A stretch of DNA of 64,000 nt from JAJISG01 sp964347325 (GCA_964347325.1 CAYFYA010000007.1:1-64000); one strand, 5' to 3'. Counted from the first letter of the stretch, positions 42,287 to 51,038 are shown. The notes: a model not told the origin generated them from the sequence alone. Numbers and translations are program-made.

Positions 42287-42904
42287 CTACGTTGACGTGG
42301 GCCTAGTGGAGAACAGAACCAGCGTCGCTGCGATGACCGCAACGATGGCGACCACCATGCCGTAGGTCACGAAGAACAGCAGGGTGGTGTTCAGGACCGA
42401 CAAGGTGTTGAGGAATACCTCCGTCGCGGGTAGGGCCCAGGCAGAGATGGCGAAGATGGCCGCCAGCAGGCCCACGGGGGCCGCCAGTAGCGACTTGACA
42501 TCCCTGCGGAGCCTCTGAAGGCCGGAGTACTCGTCAAAGGCCCTCTGCAGCCACTCAGTCTTCGAGCTGTTTGGTGCTTCCCGCAGCTCCCTCTCCACGG
42601 CCCCCTGCACGACTGAGGCCTTCAGCGGTAGGACCCCCTCCAGGTCGAGGCTCTCACCGATGGCGCCGAGGACCTGCTGGGATGAGGTGTCGACCCTGTG
42701 CAAGGTCACGATTCCGGTCAGGATCACAAGGGCCAGTACAAGGGCGCTGCCGGTCAGTATGCTGTTGTAGGTGTTGAAGGAGGTGCCAGGCAGGTAGTGG
42801 TAGTCCACCACGTTGGCTGCGTAGAAGGAGACAGCGATGGTCGCGGCCGAGGCCGCCCAGATGATGACTGTGAGAACTCGCAGCGCCCTGCTAAAGTCTA
42901 CCAT
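42287..42904 (-). CDS. Hypothetical four-helix membrane protein
   Basis: A 205-residue protein with two N-terminal transmembrane helices (VLTVIIWAASAATIAVSFYAA; ILTGSALVLALVILTGIV), a central soluble helical segment of about 60 residues, and two C-terminal helices. No known motif. It is divergent from the IPK gene and separated from L10e by 92 bases, so it is probably monocistronic. Confidence 0.65.
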   Translation of the reverse strand: MVDFSRALRVLTVIIWAASAATIAVSFYAANVVDYHYLPGTSFNTYNSILTGSALVLALVILTGIVTLHRVDTSSQQVLGAIGESLDLEGVLPLKASVVQGAVERELREAPNSSKTEWLQRAFDEYSGLQRLRRDVKSLLAAPVGLLAAIFAISAWALPATEVFLNTLSVLNTTLLFFVTYGMVVAIVAVIAATLVLFSTRPTST

Positions 42905-42995
42905 ACTTCGTCGGCTTCTCTGCGAGCTTAAGTAGACTATGACATGAGTCGCATGATTGATAATGATAACCAGGCTTGAGAACGAGGTGTCCGAT

Positions 42996-43003
42996 ACTAT
43001 AAT
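42996..43003 (+). promoter_or_regulatory. TATA box for the isoprenoid operon
   Basis: The sequence actataat is 30-37 bases before the IPK ATG at 43033. Confidence 0.5.
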
Positions 43004-43032
43004 AGTCGCCTTGCGTCTCAGCGCAGTTAGGA

Positions 43033-43797
43033 ATGAAGCTAGTTAAGCTGGGGGGCAGCGTGATCACCTACAAGGGACGTACCCCCCGCTATCGAAGGGT
43101 GGTGACCGAGTCGCTCGCGGCCCAGCTTGCCCCCTTCAAGGACGAGCTGTGCATCGTCCACGGTGGTGGGAGCTTCGGCCATCCCCTGGCGCATCGCTAC
43201 CGCCTTCACCGCGGTGGGGCGGAACGCAGGGAGCTGATGGGCTTCGCCGAAGTCCGCTCCAGCATGAAGGTTCTCAACGGCAGGCTCCTCGAGGCTCTCC
43301 ACTCAGTGGGAATCCCCGCCGTCTCCATCCCGCCCTTCCCCCTCCTCAAGATGAGGGACGGGAGGATCACCTCCTTCCACGGTCAGCCCCTTCTGGACCA
43401 CCTGGAGGCGGGGCTCGTGCCCGTTACCTACGGCGACGTGGTCCTCGATGACGACCGGGGGAGCGCAATCGTCTCGGGAGACGACCTCATGTACCAGCTG
43501 GCTCGCCTCCTCAAACCGGGGTTGGCGATCTTCGTCGCAGATGTGGAGGGGATACGGGGGGAGGATGAGTCCCTGGTCCCGGTGGTATCCGCTCCCCTGA
43601 CGGGGCTCGAGGCCGCTGAGGAGGGCCTGGATGTCACTGGGGGACTTGGTGGAAAGGTCCGCGCCATGCTTCAGATAGCCAGACTCGGAACCCGCGTCCT
43701 GCTGCTCAGCGGGCTGGTTCCAGGGAGGCTCCAGGCGGCCATGGAAGGACAGTCCGTTCCCTGCACCGAGGTCGTGGAGTCTCAACGGTCCGACTAG
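43033..43797 (+). CDS. ipk: Isopentenyl phosphate kinase
   Basis: A 254-residue amino-acid kinase family enzyme that phosphorylates isopentenyl phosphate to IPP, the last step of the archaeal mevalonate route. The glycine-rich start KLGGSVIT and the HGGGSFGHPLAHRY block, with the IPK-specific His after the glycine loop, identify it. The C-terminal GGLGGKV segment is the nucleotide site. It is first of three isoprenoid genes on the strand; a second TATA-like box (tctaaata, 43822-43829) sits before the next gene. Confidence 0.93.
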   Translation: MKLVKLGGSVITYKGRTPRYRRVVTESLAAQLAPFKDELCIVHGGGSFGHPLAHRYRLHRGGAERRELMGFAEVRSSMKVLNGRLLEALHSVGIPAVSIPPFPLLKMRDGRITSFHGQPLLDHLEAGLVPVTYGDVVLDDDRGSAIVSGDDLMYQLARLLKPGLAIFVADVEGIRGEDESLVPVVSAPLTGLEAAEEGLDVTGGLGGKVRAMLQIARLGTRVLLLSGLVPGRLQAAMEGQSVPCTEVVESQRSD

Positions 43798-43864
43798 TCC
43801 AACGGCGAGCCGACTGAAGGGTCTAAATAGACTTCCTCCGTTGATGACTCCCTGAGCGTTCCCC

Positions 43865-44941
43865 ATGTCAGAGAGGAAGCGAGAGCACGTCGACATCGTC
43901 CTCGGGAAGGAGGTCCGCCCGAAGCACAATCACTGGGATGACGTCCACCTCATACACGAAGCCCTCCCCGAGGTCGACCTGGAAGAGATCGATACGACGG
44001 TCACCCTCTTTGGCAAGACGCTGACCGCTCCCCTCATCATCTCTTCCATGACGGGCGGCTTCAGGGACGCCGTCCGCATCAACGACAACCTCGCCCAGGG
44101 GGCGGCGAAGGTGGGCATCGGCATGGGCGTGGGAAGCCAGCGTCCAGTCCTCCAAGGGCAAGCCTCCGAGGACTCCTGGGCCGTGGTCAAGAAGCACCGG
44201 GTTCCCCTGATGATCGCCAACATCGGGGCGCCCCAGCTCGTCTCGCAGGGCGCTAAGGAGCCCCTGGTCGAGAAGGACGCCCGCAGGGCCATGGAGATGG
44301 TGGGCGCAGACCTCCTGGCCATCCATCTGAACTACACCCAGGAGATTGTCCAGCCCGAGGGCGACAAGAACGCTCGCGGAGTGCTGTCAGCCATAGCCGC
44401 CGTGGCCTCGAAGATGCCCGTCCTGGTGAAGGAGACCGGTGCCGGCATCTCCAGAGATGTCGCTCTCTCCTGCAAGAAGGCCGGAGTCAGGGGCATAGAC
44501 ATCGGCGGCCTCGGCGGCACCAGCTTCTCCGCCGTGGAGTTCTATCGGGCCCAGAAGGAAGGCATGGACTTGAAGGAGCGACTCGGGAAAGTCTTCTGGG
44601 AGTGGGGGATCCCGTCCCCCATATCTCTGCGCTTGGCGCGGGTTGGCCTGCCCGTCGTCGCAACCGGGGGCATCAGGAGCGGCCTCGATGCCGCGAGGGC
44701 CGTTGCCCTGGGCGCCAGGGCCGCTGGAATGGCCTCCCAGATGCTCAGAGCAGCGGAAGACTCGGCGGGCGCCGTCGTCAGGGAGTTAGAGTCCGTCATC
44801 ACCGAGATTAAGGCGGTGATGTTCCTCACGGGATGCCAAAGCCTCCAGGAGCTGACGAAGCTCAAGGTGGTCCTCACGGGCCCCACCCTCGAGTGGGCCA
44901 CTGCCCTCGACCTTCTGCGGGAGCTAGGCCATGGATCTTGA
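43865..44941 (+). CDS. fni: Type 2 isopentenyl-diphosphate delta-isomerase
   Basis: A 358-residue FMN-dependent isomerase that interconverts IPP and DMAPP. RKREHVDIVL at the start, ISSMTGGF, the MGVGSQRPVL block, HLNYTQEIVQPEGD with the conserved Gln and Glu, KETGAGIS, and VATGGIRSG are all family signatures. It overlaps the GGPP synthase start by 11 bases. Confidence 0.95.
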   Translation: MSERKREHVDIVLGKEVRPKHNHWDDVHLIHEALPEVDLEEIDTTVTLFGKTLTAPLIISSMTGGFRDAVRINDNLAQGAAKVGIGMGVGSQRPVLQGQASEDSWAVVKKHRVPLMIANIGAPQLVSQGAKEPLVEKDARRAMEMVGADLLAIHLNYTQEIVQPEGDKNARGVLSAIAAVASKMPVLVKETGAGISRDVALSCKKAGVRGIDIGGLGGTSFSAVEFYRAQKEGMDLKERLGKVFWEWGIPSPISLRLARVGLPVVATGGIRSGLDAARAVALGARAAGMASQMLRAAEDSAGAVVRELESVITEIKAVMFLTGCQSLQELTKLKVVLTGPTLEWATALDLLRELGHGS

Positions 44942-45953
44942 AGAGTTCGAAGCCTACCTAGCGGAGAAGGCTCGTCTCATCGACGCTGAACTGGAGGCCT
45001 ACCTGCGGGAGGCCAAGGAGGTTCCCAACCTCCACGAGGGCGTGGCTTACGCCCTGGGCCTGGACCCAGGGGGTGAGAAGCACCGTGGTAAGCGACTGCG
45101 TCCCGTCTCGTGCCTCTTGACCTGCGAGAGCCTGGGTGGCGACATTGAGATTGCCCTACCCTTCGCGGCGGCCTGCGAGATGCTCCACAACTTCTTCCTG
45201 GTCCACGACGACATCGAGGACAAGGACATCCGGCGCCACGACCGAGAGACCGTCTGGGTCCGCTACGGGTTCGACGACGGCATCAACATCGGCGACTACA
45301 TGATGGCCCAGACCTACGAGCTGGCCCTCCGAACGGGCGGGAGGGGATTGGAGCCTTCCAGGGTACTGCAGCTGGTCGAACTCATCACCGCGACGATGCA
45401 GCGCACTGGTGAAGGCCAGGCCCTGGACATGCTCAGCCGCGCGCGACGGGACATGGCCGGCGAGGACTATATGGAGGTGGTCACCCTCAAAACGGGGTTC
45501 TACCTCGCGGCTCCCCTACTGGGCGGGGCGATTGTCGCCGGAGCGACGCAGGGGGTCCTGAGCACCCTGGAATCCCTGGGCGCGAAGATCGGCCCCATCT
45601 TCCAGATCGCAGACGACGTCATCGACCTAACCGAAGGGAAGGGTAGGGGGGAGAAGGGCTCCGACATAAAGGAGGGCAAGCGGTCCTTCCTGGTGGTCCA
45701 CGTGGCCGGCCGGTGCACCTCCGACGAGCGGGAGAAGCTCTTCGATATCCTGGATAAGCCTCGGCCTGAGACGACGGCTGAGGACGTTCATTGGGTGATG
45801 GGCCTCTTCGACAAGTACGGAGCCGTGAAGGGGGCGAAGAGCGAGGGGCGGCGGCTGCTCGAGGACGCGCGGGAATTGATGGGGGAGCTGCCAAGACCCC
45901 TGAACTCCAACCTCGCCGCCGCCGTGGAGTTCATGCTCGAGAGGAAGATCTGA
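44931..45953 (+). CDS. Geranylgeranyl diphosphate synthase (polyprenyl synthetase)
   Basis: A 340-residue all-helical prenyltransferase that condenses IPP with allylic diphosphates to make the C20 or longer precursor of archaeal ether lipids. First Asp-rich motif: LVHDDIEDKD; second: QIADDVIDLTEGKG; GKRLRP and KTGFYLAAPL are also typical. Chain length cannot be read with confidence. It ends the IPK-IDI2-GGPPS operon and is convergent with radB. Confidence 0.93.
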   Translation: MDLEEFEAYLAEKARLIDAELEAYLREAKEVPNLHEGVAYALGLDPGGEKHRGKRLRPVSCLLTCESLGGDIEIALPFAAACEMLHNFFLVHDDIEDKDIRRHDRETVWVRYGFDDGINIGDYMMAQTYELALRTGGRGLEPSRVLQLVELITATMQRTGEGQALDMLSRARRDMAGEDYMEVVTLKTGFYLAAPLLGGAIVAGATQGVLSTLESLGAKIGPIFQIADDVIDLTEGKGRGEKGSDIKEGKRSFLVVHVAGRCTSDEREKLFDILDKPRPETTAEDVHWVMGLFDKYGAVKGAKSEGRRLLEDARELMGELPRPLNSNLAAAVEFMLERKI

Positions 45954-45956
45954 GGT

Positions 45957-46625
45957 CTACGACTCCAGCCCACGGTCCGTGAGCCTGAACTTGGCCGAGG
46001 TCCCCTCCTCGATGTGTCTGTGCTTCGCGATGACCGCCAGACGCAGGTTGGGCGCCACTTTCGACAGCCTCAGGATGTCCTTGGAGTTGTGGGAGAGCAT
46101 GTGCCCGCCGAGGGGTTCGTAGACGCCGGTGTCGAGGTCGGTGTACACCTGAGAGGTGAGGACGATGGGTATGTCACGTCTGCGGGCTACCTCCATCAGC
46201 CTGGTGACCTGTCGAGTGAGGCTGTGGAGTCCCTCCCACTCGTCCTCCACCACCCTGCTCCTCCGGTAGTGGGTCGTGGCGGAGTCCAGGACGATGAGGC
46301 CGATCTCCTTGTTGACCTCCGCCATAGATGAGGCCTTGTCGACAGCCTCCTCCTGCTCCTCCAGCGTGTAAATCTCGGAGAAGAGGACGTCCTTGAGGAC
46401 CGAGTTGTAGCCACGGCCGCAGATCTGCCTGAACCTCTCCAGGGAGACGCCCTCGGTGTCCAAGTAGATGACCTTCTTCCCGGAACGCGCGACGTTTCTT
46501 GAGAGCTGCAGGCAGAGGTTCGTCTTCCCAGTGCCCGCCTCACCGAAGAGGAGAGTAATGCAACCAGTCTCGATTCCCCCGTCGAGGACCTCGTCCAGGG
46601 AGGGGCAGTCGATGGCTATCTTCAC
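45957..46625 (-). CDS. radB: DNA repair and recombination protein RadB
   Basis: A 222-residue RecA-family paralogue found in euryarchaea, a mediator of RadA. Walker A LLFGEAGTGKTNLCL is near residue 30 and Walker B LIVLDSATTHYRR follows. It lacks the N-terminal HhH domain of RadA, as expected for RadB. Its TATA box overlaps the stop codon of the upstream DJ-1 family gene. Confidence 0.93.
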   Translation of the reverse strand: MKIAIDCPSLDEVLDGGIETGCITLLFGEAGTGKTNLCLQLSRNVARSGKKVIYLDTEGVSLERFRQICGRGYNSVLKDVLFSEIYTLEEQEEAVDKASSMAEVNKEIGLIVLDSATTHYRRSRVVEDEWEGLHSLTRQVTRLMEVARRRDIPIVLTSQVYTDLDTGVYEPLGGHMLSHNSKDILRLSKVAPNLRLAVIAKHRHIEEGTSAKFRLTDRGLES

Positions 46626-46646
46626 TTCCCCGAAGAAGGTCTTCGG

Positions 46647-46656
46647 TCTATTTATG
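46647..46656 (-). promoter_or_regulatory. TATA box for radB
   Basis: The minus strand reads cataaataga, 22-31 bases upstream of the radB ATG and overlapping the end of the DJ-1 family gene. Confidence 0.55.
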
Positions 46657-47269
46657 GGTCGTCTTCCCGATGCTGACCCCGTGGGCCTCGGGGGTTCCAG
46701 TCGTACTCGATGTGGCGTGCCGTTGCCTGGGCAGTCTCCTCTCCCAACAGCCTAGCGACCACGTGGAAGGCCATGTCGATGCCCGCGGAGACCCCCGCCG
46801 ACAGGATCACATCGCCGTTGTCAATTAGACGCTCACCTTCCAGCACCTCAGCATCGGGCGCGGTCTCCCGAAGAAGGTCGAAGGTGTCGTGATGGGTGGT
46901 CGCCCGCAGACCACTGAGCAGACCGGCCTTCGCCAGGAGGAGGGCTCCCGTGCATACCGATAGGACGAGATCCGCCTGCTCCGACTGGTCTCGGATCCAC
47001 TCGATTACCACGGTTTTGTTCATTTGACGGCGGGTCCCGATGCCACCAGGGACCAGGAGGATGTGGGGTCGAGGAGAGTGGCCGAGGGTGTAATCTGGGT
47101 TTACGGTGAGTCGTTGCCTAGTCCGGACGGGGCCGTCGGCCTCCGCCACCGTGAAAATGCGGAAAGCTTCTGGCTCCTGTTGCCTTGAGGCGACGGAGAA
47201 GACCTCGATGGGACCCGCGAAGTCGAGGAGCTCCACGTCTTCGAAGAGGAGGATGGCCAGATTCCTCAC
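46652..47269 (-). CDS. DJ-1/PfpI family protein (isonitrile hydratase-like)
   Basis: A 205-residue class I glutamine-amidotransferase-like protein. The nucleophile elbow LSVCTGALLLAKAGLL has the reactive Cys, and ATTHHDTFDLL follows as in the isonitrile hydratase/GlxA N-terminal branch. FEDVELLDFAGPIEVF matches the N-terminal Glu region. No AraC DNA-binding domain is attached, so it is likely an enzyme or stress protein. It follows NMD3 by one base. Confidence 0.85.
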   Translation of the reverse strand: MRNLAILLFEDVELLDFAGPIEVFSVASRQQEPEAFRIFTVAEADGPVRTRQRLTVNPDYTLGHSPRPHILLVPGGIGTRRQMNKTVVIEWIRDQSEQADLVLSVCTGALLLAKAGLLSGLRATTHHDTFDLLRETAPDAEVLEGERLIDNGDVILSAGVSAGIDMAFHVVARLLGEETAQATARHIEYDWNPRGPRGQHREDDP

Positions 47270-47270
47270 A

Positions 47271-48293
47271 CTACTCCTCCTGCCGTGGGGGCGCGAGAAA
47301 GTCCCCTCTCTCCGTAACGATCAGCGTGACCTCCTCCCCTTCCAACGAAAGCCCCGGTGGCCGCGTGACGTTCCGGACACGAAATCCCTCTTCATCCAAC
47401 ACCTGCACCTCGGTCTCGTCCTGGGAGATGATGCTGCCGCGAAGGATCTGGACCGTCATCCGTTTGGCATCAATCATCTCCTGCGCTTGAATCGTCCTCC
47501 CTTCGCCAAGCTCCAGATCGAGGAGTTGGAAGGGCTCGCCGGTTGCGAGCACCAGGTGCGGCCGACCCTGAATCTCCACGACGTCTCCCTCGGCGAGGCC
47601 TGGGAGGCGAAGGAGGTAGGTGACTCTGTAGAGGTCCTTTCCCTGTCTCCTTGTGTGCAGCTTCGGAGAGGATGAGACTGTGCCTCCGAGCCTCTGTCGT
47701 AGGGCCTTGGCGATGGATCGAGCCGCCTCGTTGCTGCTCATGTACACGTCGAGGCCTCCGTGAATCTCCTCCTCCTTGGAGATGAAGACCCCTTTGCTCG
47801 TCCTGATCTTCTCTTCGATGATCTGCCTCGCTGTCAGTAGCTCAGCCTCCGTAAGGGACCGCTCCTCAGCTCTCACTTGGAGAATTCCCTCGTAGTACTC
47901 TCCTGCCTGCTTGGAGCAGTCGGAGCATGTCGTGGCCTTGAGGAAGAGTTCTAAGGACGACTTCTCGACGATCGTCATGCCCTCGAGGCCAACGCGGGCG
48001 GAGACCTCGACGTCGAATCGGTGCTCATCCCTCGGCGTGGCTGCAGAATCGATGTCGTAACGCAGAACCTCTCGGGGAACGATGACGGCGCCGCGAAGGA
48101 CCTCGTCCACTGCCTCCTTGAACGACCCGTGGAGCAACCCAGAGGGGAGGTCGTAGGCCCCGCAGTTTTTGCATTGCCCGAGTTCCAGCTTGCGGGGGAC
48201 TTCAATGAATCGCCGCTTCTTGGGCAGGCACTCCTCGCACAGCCCCTGGTAGACGACACCCTCCTTCCCACACTCGACGCAGAAGGTCCTCAT
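47271..48293 (-). CDS. NMD3 family ribosomal export/assembly protein
   Basis: A 340-residue archaeal NMD3 homologue. The N-terminal zinc-binding region has three cysteine clusters (CVECGKEG...CEECLPKK; CKNCGAYDLPSG; CSDCSKQAGEYYEGILQVR). In eukaryotes Nmd3 exports the 60S subunit; in archaea a role in 50S maturation is inferred. The ATG overlaps the stop of the DUF424 gene by four bases. Confidence 0.92.
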   Translation of the reverse strand: MRTFCVECGKEGVVYQGLCEECLPKKRRFIEVPRKLELGQCKNCGAYDLPSGLLHGSFKEAVDEVLRGAVIVPREVLRYDIDSAATPRDEHRFDVEVSARVGLEGMTIVEKSSLELFLKATTCSDCSKQAGEYYEGILQVRAEERSLTEAELLTARQIIEEKIRTSKGVFISKEEEIHGGLDVYMSSNEAARSIAKALRQRLGGTVSSSPKLHTRRQGKDLYRVTYLLRLPGLAEGDVVEIQGRPHLVLATGEPFQLLDLELGEGRTIQAQEMIDAKRMTVQILRGSIISQDETEVQVLDEEGFRVRNVTRPPGLSLEGEEVTLIVTERGDFLAPPRQEE

Positions 48294-48583
48294 ATCACCA
48301 CCATCTGGGCGTGGGGGACGCCGTCGATCGTGATGATGTGGTCCTCATCTATGAACCCCTCCTCCAAGACCACTCGGACGGTCTCCTGTCCAACGAAGTT
48401 CCCGATGGTGGCCACCTGCAGGTGGGAGATAAGCTGCTCCCTTGTGACAGCCATCCCATCGTAGAACTCGGGCTTGACGGCGAGCTGAAGCTCTCCCTCC
48501 TCGAGGACCTTGCCCAGGAGGTCGGCATCGCACGCCGCCACCAGGACCTCCTTGCCCTGGTTGTAGACCTTGAGACGTATCAA
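48290..48583 (-). CDS. DUF424 family protein
   Basis: A 97-residue conserved archaeal protein of the DUF424 family (LKVYNQGKEVLVAACDADLLGKVLEEG; VGQETVRVVLEEGFIDEDHIITIDGVPHAQ). The starting codon is TTG. It is coupled to NMD3 by a four-base overlap, which supports a shared role in ribosome maturation or translation, but its function is not known. Confidence 0.85.
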   Translation of the reverse strand: MIRLKVYNQGKEVLVAACDADLLGKVLEEGELQLAVKPEFYDGMAVTREQLISHLQVATIGNFVGQETVRVVLEEGFIDEDHIITIDGVPHAQMVVI

Positions 48584-48607
48584 CGCGTAATGACGCGTCC
48601 GAGGGGA

Positions 48608-48615
48608 CTTAATTG
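48608..48615 (-). promoter_or_regulatory. TATA-like box for DUF424-NMD3
   Basis: The minus strand reads caattaag, 25-32 bases before the TTG start at 48583. Between lies ACGCGTAATGACGCGT (plus strand 48583-48598), two copies of the palindrome ACGCGT. Confidence 0.4.
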
Positions 48616-48626
48616 TATGTGTGGGG

Positions 48627-50756
48627 CTAGAAGCGACTAACCAGCTTCCACTTGTTCGCGGCCGGCGAGTAGACCTCGCCCTCCTGACTCCACCGCTTCA
48701 ACCAGGCCTCGACGCGACTCGGCGGGATACCTCGCTCTTCAGCGGCTTCCAGGATGTCCTTCAGGTCCGCTACGCCGTCGCGGGCCGAGAGCTCGGCGAT
48801 AATGTCGCGGAGCGCGATCATCTGGGTTCTTTGGGACTGGCTAACCCCTGTTGCGACGATGTCGATGTCGAAGCCGCCCTCGAGGCCAGTGACCTTCTGC
48901 AGCCAGTATTCGACGATACGGACGGCGCGGTCGGCGTCCTCATCTGTGACTTCAGGACTCAGGCGAGCTCGGGCGCTAGCCTCGGCCAATCGGACGAATG
49001 CCTCGAGTTGCCGAGGTGTGATGGGGACGGCGCCGCCTTCGATCTCCCCCTGTTTGCGTATTTCCAAGTACTTCTCCTCGATCGTCTTCATCGCCTCGGG
49101 TGTCATCACAGGGTAGATACGCTTGGCGTAGGCGACGTACTTTCGCAAGAAGTCCGGGGCGAAGTAGGGCAGGAACGCCTCATCCACTTCGAGTTCTTTC
49201 GCGGAGATCTCCTCCATCCCTCGACGGACCCTCTCGCCGGTGAGGTGGCCCCTCAGGATGTGTTCGGCCATGGCCTTGTCATGCTGGGCGTGAGGTCGAT
49301 CCATTATCGGGAATATGCCATCGAACCTACTAAGCAGCGTGGGGGAGAGATTTATCTGCTCGGAGATATATTTCTGCTCGTCAAAGCGCCCCAGTGTTGG
49401 ATTGGCGGCCGCAAGAATGGCGCACCGGGTTTGGAGTGTCGCCGTAATGCCAGCTTTGGCAACGTGAACGGTCTGCTGCTCCATAGCCGTGTGAATGCTT
49501 GATCTGTCTTCTTCGCTCATCTTCTCGATTTCATCGATGCAGGCGAGGCCCTTGTCGGCGAGTACGAGTGCACCCGCCTCAAGCGTCCAGCGACCTTCGC
49601 CAAACTCGTCCCTTTGTGCACTTGCCGTAAGACCCGCGGCCGTGCTAGCTTTCCCCGAAGCGTAGATGCCACGTGGGGAAAGCCGGGTCATGTACTCCAG
49701 GAGCTCGCTCTTACCGGTACCTGGATCACCAACTAGAAGCAAGTGACTGTCCCCCCGAATCCTTCTGCCGTCTGGAAGCTCCTTCGTTACTCCCCCGAAG
49801 AGCTGGAGGGCCAACGCCTCCTTCTCCATATCAAGCCCATAGATCGAAGGAGCGATAGAGCCCACGATCTTTCGGATCACGTCCCCACTCGAGGCCTCCT
49901 CCTCAATCCGCTGCACGTCGCTGGGCGTGATGAGAATCTGTTCATACTCCACCTTCTCCATTTCCACGCTGATGACATCGGTGAAGATGTCGAAGAGCGT
50001 AGACCGAGTCCGGAACCGACCCTTCTGCGTCCCTCGGAGCACGCCGTTGAGGACGATCCGATCGCCTGGGAATACCTCCCCCGTCAGGTCGTCCTCGATG
50101 TAGGCCACCAGCCGCTGCGGTTGCTCCCCGCCGCGCAGCTCCTCGGGCGGCTCCTGAATCTCGATCTTCTGAGTATCGACAAACTGGGACCCCTCATCGA
50201 TGAGCTTGAACTTCGTGGATCCGGGACTTCGACCACAGCCTCCCTGGTTCTCGTAACATTCAAGGGGCTCCCGGAAGTCCATCTCCTCCTGGGCCTCTTT
50301 GATGATCATGCTGCAGCGAAGACACTGGAAAACGGCCTCCGTTAGACGGGGTCTAACCTCCGTCGCCTTGCGGACCAGGCCTTCCACAGAGACGAGGGTG
50401 CCGAGGTGTTTCGCCCGCAGGTCCCGGATCTCCACCCGGATGTCACGTGGAATCCCTTGAACCCGAAAGTGGATGTGTGCCTCCTCCGTCGGCGGCACGA
50501 ATCGGGCGATGGCCTGCTCCGCGCTGTAGATCGCGGCCTGCGGATGGCGCAGGAGGTGGATGGCCAAATCTGTGTCGAACCGCTCTACATCTGGGTAGTC
50601 AATGTAGAGGCTCCTTTCCTCCGGGTACGCGTCGGCGAGGGCTGTGATCCGACCGCCAAAATCCCCCTCGTCGAAGAACTCCTCCCACCGTAAAACGAGT
50701 TCCTCCGTCGAGAGACTTAACAACTGATTCCTCCCTAGTCTCACCCTGCCGAGCAC
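48627..50756 (-). CDS. mcm: Replicative helicase MCM
   Basis: A 709-residue MCM. The N-terminal domain holds a zinc site (CLRCSMII...CYENQGGCG). The AAA+ domain has Walker A LLVGDPGTGKSELLEYM, Walker B/sensor region ACIDEIEKMSEEDRSSIHTAMEQQTV, sensor 1 AAANPTLGRFD and the arginine finger SRFDGIFPI. A C-terminal winged helix fills the last ~75 residues. It unwinds DNA at forks. The ATG at 50756 is only 5 bases from the TATA box, so the GTG at 50744 or TTG at 50723 may be the real start. Confidence 0.95.
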   Translation of the reverse strand: MLGRVRLGRNQLLSLSTEELVLRWEEFFDEGDFGGRITALADAYPEERSLYIDYPDVERFDTDLAIHLLRHPQAAIYSAEQAIARFVPPTEEAHIHFRVQGIPRDIRVEIRDLRAKHLGTLVSVEGLVRKATEVRPRLTEAVFQCLRCSMIIKEAQEEMDFREPLECYENQGGCGRSPGSTKFKLIDEGSQFVDTQKIEIQEPPEELRGGEQPQRLVAYIEDDLTGEVFPGDRIVLNGVLRGTQKGRFRTRSTLFDIFTDVISVEMEKVEYEQILITPSDVQRIEEEASSGDVIRKIVGSIAPSIYGLDMEKEALALQLFGGVTKELPDGRRIRGDSHLLLVGDPGTGKSELLEYMTRLSPRGIYASGKASTAAGLTASAQRDEFGEGRWTLEAGALVLADKGLACIDEIEKMSEEDRSSIHTAMEQQTVHVAKAGITATLQTRCAILAAANPTLGRFDEQKYISEQINLSPTLLSRFDGIFPIMDRPHAQHDKAMAEHILRGHLTGERVRRGMEEISAKELEVDEAFLPYFAPDFLRKYVAYAKRIYPVMTPEAMKTIEEKYLEIRKQGEIEGGAVPITPRQLEAFVRLAEASARARLSPEVTDEDADRAVRIVEYWLQKVTGLEGGFDIDIVATGVSQSQRTQMIALRDIIAELSARDGVADLKDILEAAEERGIPPSRVEAWLKRWSQEGEVYSPAANKWKLVSRF

Positions 50757-50760
50757 CCCC

Positions 50761-50768
50761 TATTTAAC
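50761..50768 (-). promoter_or_regulatory. TATA box near mcm
   Basis: The minus strand reads gttaaata, a good TATA match. Transcription should start near 50740, downstream of the first ATG of the open frame. Confidence 0.5.
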
Positions 50769-50814
50769 GAAGCGGCCATCGCTTCCGCTGCGCTCCTCCA
50801 CCCTAAGCCCATCA

Positions 50815-50831
50815 TTTCCACTGGAAGTGCC
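50815..50831 (-). other. ORB-like origin recognition element
   Basis: The minus strand reads acttccagtggaaatga, matching the core TTCCAGTGGAAA bound by archaeal Orc1/Cdc6, and it continues into a G-rich stretch (gggcttagggtgg) as ORB elements do. It lies in the noncoding gap between mcm and a small zinc-ribbon gene. Only one full match was found in the window, so it may be a mini-ORB. Confidence 0.5.
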
Positions 50832-50860
50832 AGGTTCCCCGCGTTCATCCACGGAGCTCG

Positions 50861-51010
50861 TCAGAAGCAGGTCGAGTACCCGCAACACAGGCACAGACGG
50901 CATCTCCCCTCTCTAGCCAACGGTCCCTCGCAGTCCGGGCACTGACCAATCCCGGGGGCTCCTATGAGGGCTGTCACGATCCTCGTCGATCCGGTCATAT
51001 CGATCGCCAT
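50861..51010 (-). CDS. Small zinc-ribbon protein, 49 residues
   Basis: A short gene with ATG at 51010. The N-terminus (MAIDMTGSTRIVTAL) precedes a zinc ribbon: CPDCEGPLAREGRCRLC, then the ending CCGYSTCF. The pattern CxxC-x(8)-GxCxxC and a final CGYSxC is widespread in small archaeal zinc proteins and in the C-terminal tail of adenosylcobalamin-dependent ribonucleotide reductases, where it helps to pass electrons. A TATA box (ccttaaaagg) lies 19-28 bases upstream. It sits next to mcm and the ORB-like site. Confidence 0.78.
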   Translation of the reverse strand: MAIDMTGSTRIVTALIGAPGIGQCPDCEGPLAREGRCRLCLCCGYSTCF

Positions 51011-51028
51011 TCCTCCCACGGCCAGGCG

Positions 51029-51038
51029 CCTTAAAAGG
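51029..51038 (-). promoter_or_regulatory. TATA box for the 49-residue zinc-ribbon gene
   Basis: The sequence ccttttaagg on the minus strand (palindromic) is 19-28 bases upstream of the ATG at 51010. Confidence 0.5.
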
